NCBI GenBank assembly: GCA_031292565.1
Contig: JARLGW010000012.1
Location: 310,001 to 374,000 of the forward strand
Source: Paludibacteraceae bacterium
GTDB lineage: Bacteria; Bacteroidota; Bacteroidia; Bacteroidales; Paludibacteraceae
Length of the DNA: 64,000 nt
Reading direction: 5' to 3'
Of this stretch, positions 61,471 to 64,000 are shown piece by piece (positions within the stretch are counted from its first letter, which is position 1; every line of letters begins with the position of its first letter). Below the pieces are notes generated by a model. That model was not told the DNA's origin and ran no database searches. It saw only the letters and a list, made by a program, of their open reading frames with translations. Both the position numbers and the translations under genes were made by a program.

Positions 61471-62019
61471 TTATTCGGCTACCTTGGTAAATTCCACATC
61501 ACAATCAAGTTTTACTTTGTCGCCAACCAGTACGCCTCCAGTTTCGAGGGCTGCGTTCCATACCATGCCGAAGTCTTTACGATTCACTTCTCCCGTGACG
61601 TTGAATGCTGCTTTGGTGTTTCCCCAAGGGTCGGTCATGGTTCCACCATATTCCACCGTTAAGGTTATTGGTTTAGTTGTTTCCTTGATGGTGAGGTTCC
61701 CTTTTAGTTCGTACATCTCGTCGCCAAGGTCTTTTGCACTGGTGCTTTCAAACGTTATGTTCGGATATTTTTCCGAGTCGAAGAAATCGGCACTTTTCAA
61801 GTGGGTATCCCGGTCTTCTGCTTCGGTGCTGATGGATGCTGTATTAATTTTTACTGATACACTTAGTGTAGATACATCCTCGTTGTCGATACTTACGTTG
61901 GCATCAAATTTTTTGAAACTGCCTTGTACGTTGGCTATCATAAGGTGTTTTACTTTGAATCCTATTTTGCTGTGAGCGGGGTCTATTACCCATTTTGCTC
62001 CTTTAGTTGAAGTTGTCAT
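61471..62019 (-). CDS. YceI-family lipid-binding protein (no signal peptide)
   Basis: This 182-residue protein has the YceI lipocalin-like fold: WVIDPAHSKIGFKVKHLMI at the N-terminus, DTHLKSADFFDSEKYPNITF in the middle, and DFGMVWNAALETGGVLVGDKV near the end (each within the family pattern). The family binds polyisoprenoid or other long-chain lipids. No signal peptide is visible, so it may be cytoplasmic. It lies 17 nt downstream of the SnoaL-like gene and is cotranscribed with it. Confidence 0.9.
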   Translation of the reverse strand: MTTSTKGAKWVIDPAHSKIGFKVKHLMIANVQGSFKKFDANVSIDNEDVSTLSVSVKINTASISTEAEDRDTHLKSADFFDSEKYPNITFESTSAKDLGDEMYELKGNLTIKETTKPITLTVEYGGTMTDPWGNTKAAFNVTGEVNRKDFGMVWNAALETGGVLVGDKVKLDCDVEFTKVAE

Positions 62020-62036
62020 AATCTTTATTTTAGTTG

Positions 62037-62642
62037 TTATTTTAATCCAAGTTGAGCTGCGTAAGTTGCATTATCCCAGAATAAGTATTCTTCAATCATT
62101 ACCCCGTTTTTCCAGTGACCTACTGTACACATTGGTAATTTAAATGCTTTGCCGTTAGGTTGAATAAACTTACCGTTACCTATAGGCATTGGTTTGGTAA
62201 ATGTGCCTTCAAATACCCCGATTACACTTGTCCATTCGCCATTAGCAGAACCGAAACGTACGGGGTGAACTTTAACCCGGGTGTCGGGAGCGTAAACAAA
62301 CATTGCTTTCATATCCTCAATGTGTCGGTCAAGACCCACGGTAGAATGTCCGTCAGGCCAATTTACTTTGATGTCTTTGTCGTGGCTTTCGTGCATCCTA
62401 ACCCATTCCTGATTGCTGAATACGGTGTAGTCCAAGGTATCAAAAGTGATTAAGTTTTTTTCCAGTGTTGCAGTGCCGGCTTCGTACGTTTTCAATATCT
62501 TCTGCAAGGAATCTATTTTTGACTGCATTTCTTTTGAATACTGTTTCTTGCCGGAAGCACTGGCTCCGGTTGTAATTGTTACCAATAGTAGTGAGGTTAC
62601 TAATACCTTCGTGAGTAATGTTGTTGCTTTCATAATTTTCAT
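62037..62642 (-). CDS. Secreted SnoaL/NTF2-like protein
   Basis: This 201-residue protein has a signal peptide (about 1-30, ending GASAS) and an NTF2-like fold of the SnoaL/ester cyclase type: WVRMHESHDKDIKVNWPDG, GLDRHIEDMKAMF and VGHWKNGVMIEEYLFWDNA. The enzyme activity, if any, is unknown. It is the first gene of a two-gene unit with yceI, from a promoter at 62748-62755, and lies downstream of an AraC regulator gene. Confidence 0.78.
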   Translation of the reverse strand: MKIMKATTLLTKVLVTSLLLVTITTGASASGKKQYSKEMQSKIDSLQKILKTYEAGTATLEKNLITFDTLDYTVFSNQEWVRMHESHDKDIKVNWPDGHSTVGLDRHIEDMKAMFVYAPDTRVKVHPVRFGSANGEWTSVIGVFEGTFTKPMPIGNGKFIQPNGKAFKLPMCTVGHWKNGVMIEEYLFWDNATYAAQLGLK

Positions 62643-62655
62643 AATTTTTAAATAG

Positions 62656-62735
62656 TTATATAATCTTTGTTTTTACAAAGTTTTATATAAAACTATAACC
62701 GACAGAATGGTTAAATGTTTATATAGTCTTTGTTT
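62656..62735. promoter_or_regulatory. Pair of 17-nt direct repeats, candidate AraC-type binding sites
   Basis: TTATATAATCTTTGTTT (62656-62672) recurs with one change as TTATATAGTCTTTGTTT (62719-62735), 63 nt apart, about six helical turns. Both lie between the SnoaL gene and its -7 element. Regulation by the neighbouring AraC protein is inference from position. Confidence 0.5.
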
Positions 62736-62747
62736 ATTTGTTTGATA

Positions 62748-62755
62748 CAAAGATA
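62748..62755 (-). promoter_or_regulatory. -7 element TATCTTTG for the SnoaL-yceI unit
   Basis: Read on the minus strand this is a perfect TAnnTTTG, 106 nt before the SnoaL-like ATG. The two direct repeats fall in the leader downstream of it. Confidence 0.5.
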
Positions 62756-62806
62756 TAAACCATAGCAAAGCAGGTGGTAACAGTAATCGGAAAAGGAGTG
62801 GTACTT

Positions 62807-63628
62807 TTAGGAAATGATGGATTGGCTCATTTCGCGGAATTGGGACGGGGTGATGCTCATTTTGTTGTGAAACACACGGGTGAAGTAGGATTTTTCGTTA
62901 TATCCCAGTTCGAATCCAATTTCGGATACCGATTTATTGGTGTGCAGCAACAGGCGTTTGGCTTCAATCAGTTTACGGGTTTCTATGATTTCGGATACGC
63001 TTTTTTGAAAGTTATTTTTACTTATAATGTTTAGATTCCGTTCGGACATATTCATTTTCTCGGCATAGAACGAAACGCCTTCATTTTGCTTGAAGTTTTC
63101 TTCCAAAATTTTCAGAAAACGGTTGAAGGTCTCTATTTGCGAAGCTCTTGCCACCGTTTCCACGGGCATATTATTTTTTCGTTCGGCTTCAATCATGGAT
63201 ATTAAGCCGGACAGCAAGTTACGCAGAGAGGCATAATCCACGGGTTCATGTTTATACCCGTCCTCAATTAGTTTGCACAGGTTGCTGTATTGGTTAATAC
63301 AGGAGGCGGACGACAATGGAATATTGGTGGAGGTGAAAAAATTGGAATAAAAACTTAGTTTGGAGTCGGGCATAAATTCAGGTTTGTAGTTGATAACCCA
63401 GCCTCTCAAATCTTCATGTGGAATAAGCTTGTGCATTTTTCCCATAGATATATAGCAAAAGAATGGAGCGTTAGCTTTTTCCTGCTCAAAATCGATAAAA
63501 TGCACTAACGATCCTCGTGTAACAATAATGAGTTCTTCAAAATCGTGGAGGTGAGCCTCGTAGTCCCGTGCTCTTATGTCCTTTACAAGATCTTCTGTTA
63601 ATTCAAATATGTGAAACAATTTATCCAT
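62807..63628 (-). CDS. AraC-family transcriptional regulator
   Basis: This 273-residue regulator has an N-terminal cupin-like sensing domain (residues 20-140, with EAHLHDFEELIIVTRGSLVHF, in part) and a C-terminal double HTH: NMSERNLNIISKNNFQKSVSEII and SVSEIGFELGYNEKSYFTRVFHNKMSITPSQFRE (in part). The ATG at 63628 is chosen because HIFELTED follows directly and a -7 promoter element sits just upstream; a longer frame to 63682 would include the promoter. It likely controls the SnoaL-yceI genes downstream on the same strand. Confidence 0.9.
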   Translation of the reverse strand: MDKLFHIFELTEDLVKDIRARDYEAHLHDFEELIIVTRGSLVHFIDFEQEKANAPFFCYISMGKMHKLIPHEDLRGWVINYKPEFMPDSKLSFYSNFFTSTNIPLSSASCINQYSNLCKLIEDGYKHEPVDYASLRNLLSGLISMIEAERKNNMPVETVARASQIETFNRFLKILEENFKQNEGVSFYAEKMNMSERNLNIISKNNFQKSVSEIIETRKLIEAKRLLLHTNKSVSEIGFELGYNEKSYFTRVFHNKMSITPSQFREMSQSIIS

Positions 63629-63636
63629 GAATACTA

Positions 63637-63644
63637 CAAAGATA
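63637..63644 (-). promoter_or_regulatory. -7 element TATCTTTG for the AraC gene
   Basis: A perfect TAnnTTTG on the minus strand lies only 9 nt before the ATG, so the transcript would have an almost absent leader. Confidence 0.5.
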
Positions 63645-63669
63645 GAAATATTTTGATTGGAAGAAGAAC

Positions 63670-63696
63670 AAAAAAGCCTCACAATAGGTGAGGCTT
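63670..63696 (-). terminator. Intrinsic terminator after the right-edge gene
   Basis: The perfect stem AAGCCTCAC (63674-63682) / GTGAGGCTT (63688-63696) with a 5-nt loop is followed on the minus strand by a T-run. It lies 29 nt after the stop of the partial gene. Confidence 0.85.
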
Positions 63697-63724
63697 GATT
63701 TTGTATTTATTGTTGCCGGAAAAA

Positions 63725-64000
63725 TTATTTTCCGTAAGCTTTAATGTCGTGAATGCGGAAGTTCTGCAATGCAGGGCCTTCTTTGGTGGCACCCATGGTA
63801 GGAGCAAATTTCAACGATACGTTGCTTTCGTTAATGGTAATGGTGTTGGTAAATCCGTATTGAGCATCAGCTCCTTCTGATTTGTTACCGATGTATTCGC
63901 CCACCTTTACCCAGTCGCCACCTTTTACTGATTTGTATAAAGCAAATCCACGTCCGTCGCCTGCAGCAGAAGCACTAACATCAATGGTTGAGATGTAAGC
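63725..64000 (-). CDS. C-terminal 91 residues of an unidentified protein (cut by window edge)
   Basis: An open frame enters from the right edge and ends at TAA 63727-63725. The translation includes VSASAAGDGRGFALYKSVKG, VGEYIGNKSEGADAQYGF and FAPTMGATKEGPALQNFRIHDIKAYGK. The pattern of short beta strands resembles a carbohydrate-binding or immunoglobulin-like C-terminal domain of a secreted protein, but I cannot name the family. A strong terminator follows. Codon use looks like that of its neighbours. Confidence 0.7.
   Translation of the reverse strand, partial: AYISTIDVSASAAGDGRGFALYKSVKGGDWVKVGEYIGNKSEGADAQYGFTNTITINESNVSLKFAPTMGATKEGPALQNFRIHDIKAYGK

Noticed and set aside
63629-63682. Longer AraC-regulator start at 63682
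   Set aside because: The extension contains the -7 promoter element TATCTTTG and has no family similarity.

Overview
The window reads as a chromosomal segment of a Bacteroidota bacterium, most likely Bacteroidales. The evidence is: many promoters with the Bacteroidota -7 element TAnnTTTG (some with TTTG 19-20 nt upstream); a secreted protein with a type IX secretion (T9SS) sorting tail; an N-succinylornithine-type carbamoyltransferase; DUF4833, DUF5686 and GlsB-like lipid genes; and an inositol-lipid gene cluster of the Bacteroides type. No rRNA, CRISPR array, integrase or transposase was seen. Species cannot be named from the sequence alone.

Layout. 1-1.7 kb: queuosine precursor operon (queD cut by the left edge, queE, queC). 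1.9-6.6 kb: housekeeping genes (class II aldolase, a winged-helix AlkZ/YcaQ-like protein, an SDR protein, purine nucleoside phosphorylase, lpxK). 6.7-8.8 kb: a secreted 14-repeat propeller protein with a T9SS tail. 9.3-15.1 kb: a minus-strand proline/arginine operon (proB, proA, a small secreted protein, argF', a secreted esterase, argB). 15.3-17.97 kb: radC, rpsT, tRNA-Glu, a DUF2721 protein, recO, tRNA-Arg. 17.98-20.1 kb: an AT-rich two-gene module beside tRNA-Arg, encoding a ParB-like protein and a D12-class adenine methyltransferase, followed by a repeat-bearing non-coding stretch to 21.0 kb.

21.0-48.95 kb is dominated by three different tripartite RND efflux systems. The first is a CzcCBA-like heavy-metal system with its own two-component regulator (21.0-28.7 kb). 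The second is a TetR-controlled TolC/AcrA/AcrB-type system (30.3-36.8 kb), with matching operators in front of the regulator and of the pump operon. The third (43.5-48.95 kb) has the permease and the outer-membrane TolC component fused in one 1491-residue protein. Between the second and third lie a second TetR gene, an FN3-like protein, an acyl carrier protein, a degenerate ACP lacking the phosphopantetheine serine, two DUF2582 winged-helix paralogues, a beta-barrel protein, pfkA and an ArnT-like glycosyltransferase.

49.4-58.5 kb is a plus-strand lipid cluster: myo-inositol-phosphate synthase, PgpA-like phosphatase, GtrA, DUF5686, CDP-alcohol phosphatidyltransferase, DUF4833, PAP2/AUR1-like transferase, DAGK-family lipid kinase and a GlsB-like N-acyltransferase. 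Together these can plausibly make phosphatidylinositol and move the inositol-phosphate headgroup to a dihydroceramide. 58.5-64 kb holds uvrA, a YceI/SnoaL-like pair downstream of an AraC regulator with candidate direct-repeat binding sites, and the 3' end of an unidentified gene cut by the right edge.

The best candidates for something under-described are the ParB-like/methyltransferase module, the ACP/pseudo-ACP cluster, and the RND-TolC fusion with an internal signal-peptide-like junction.
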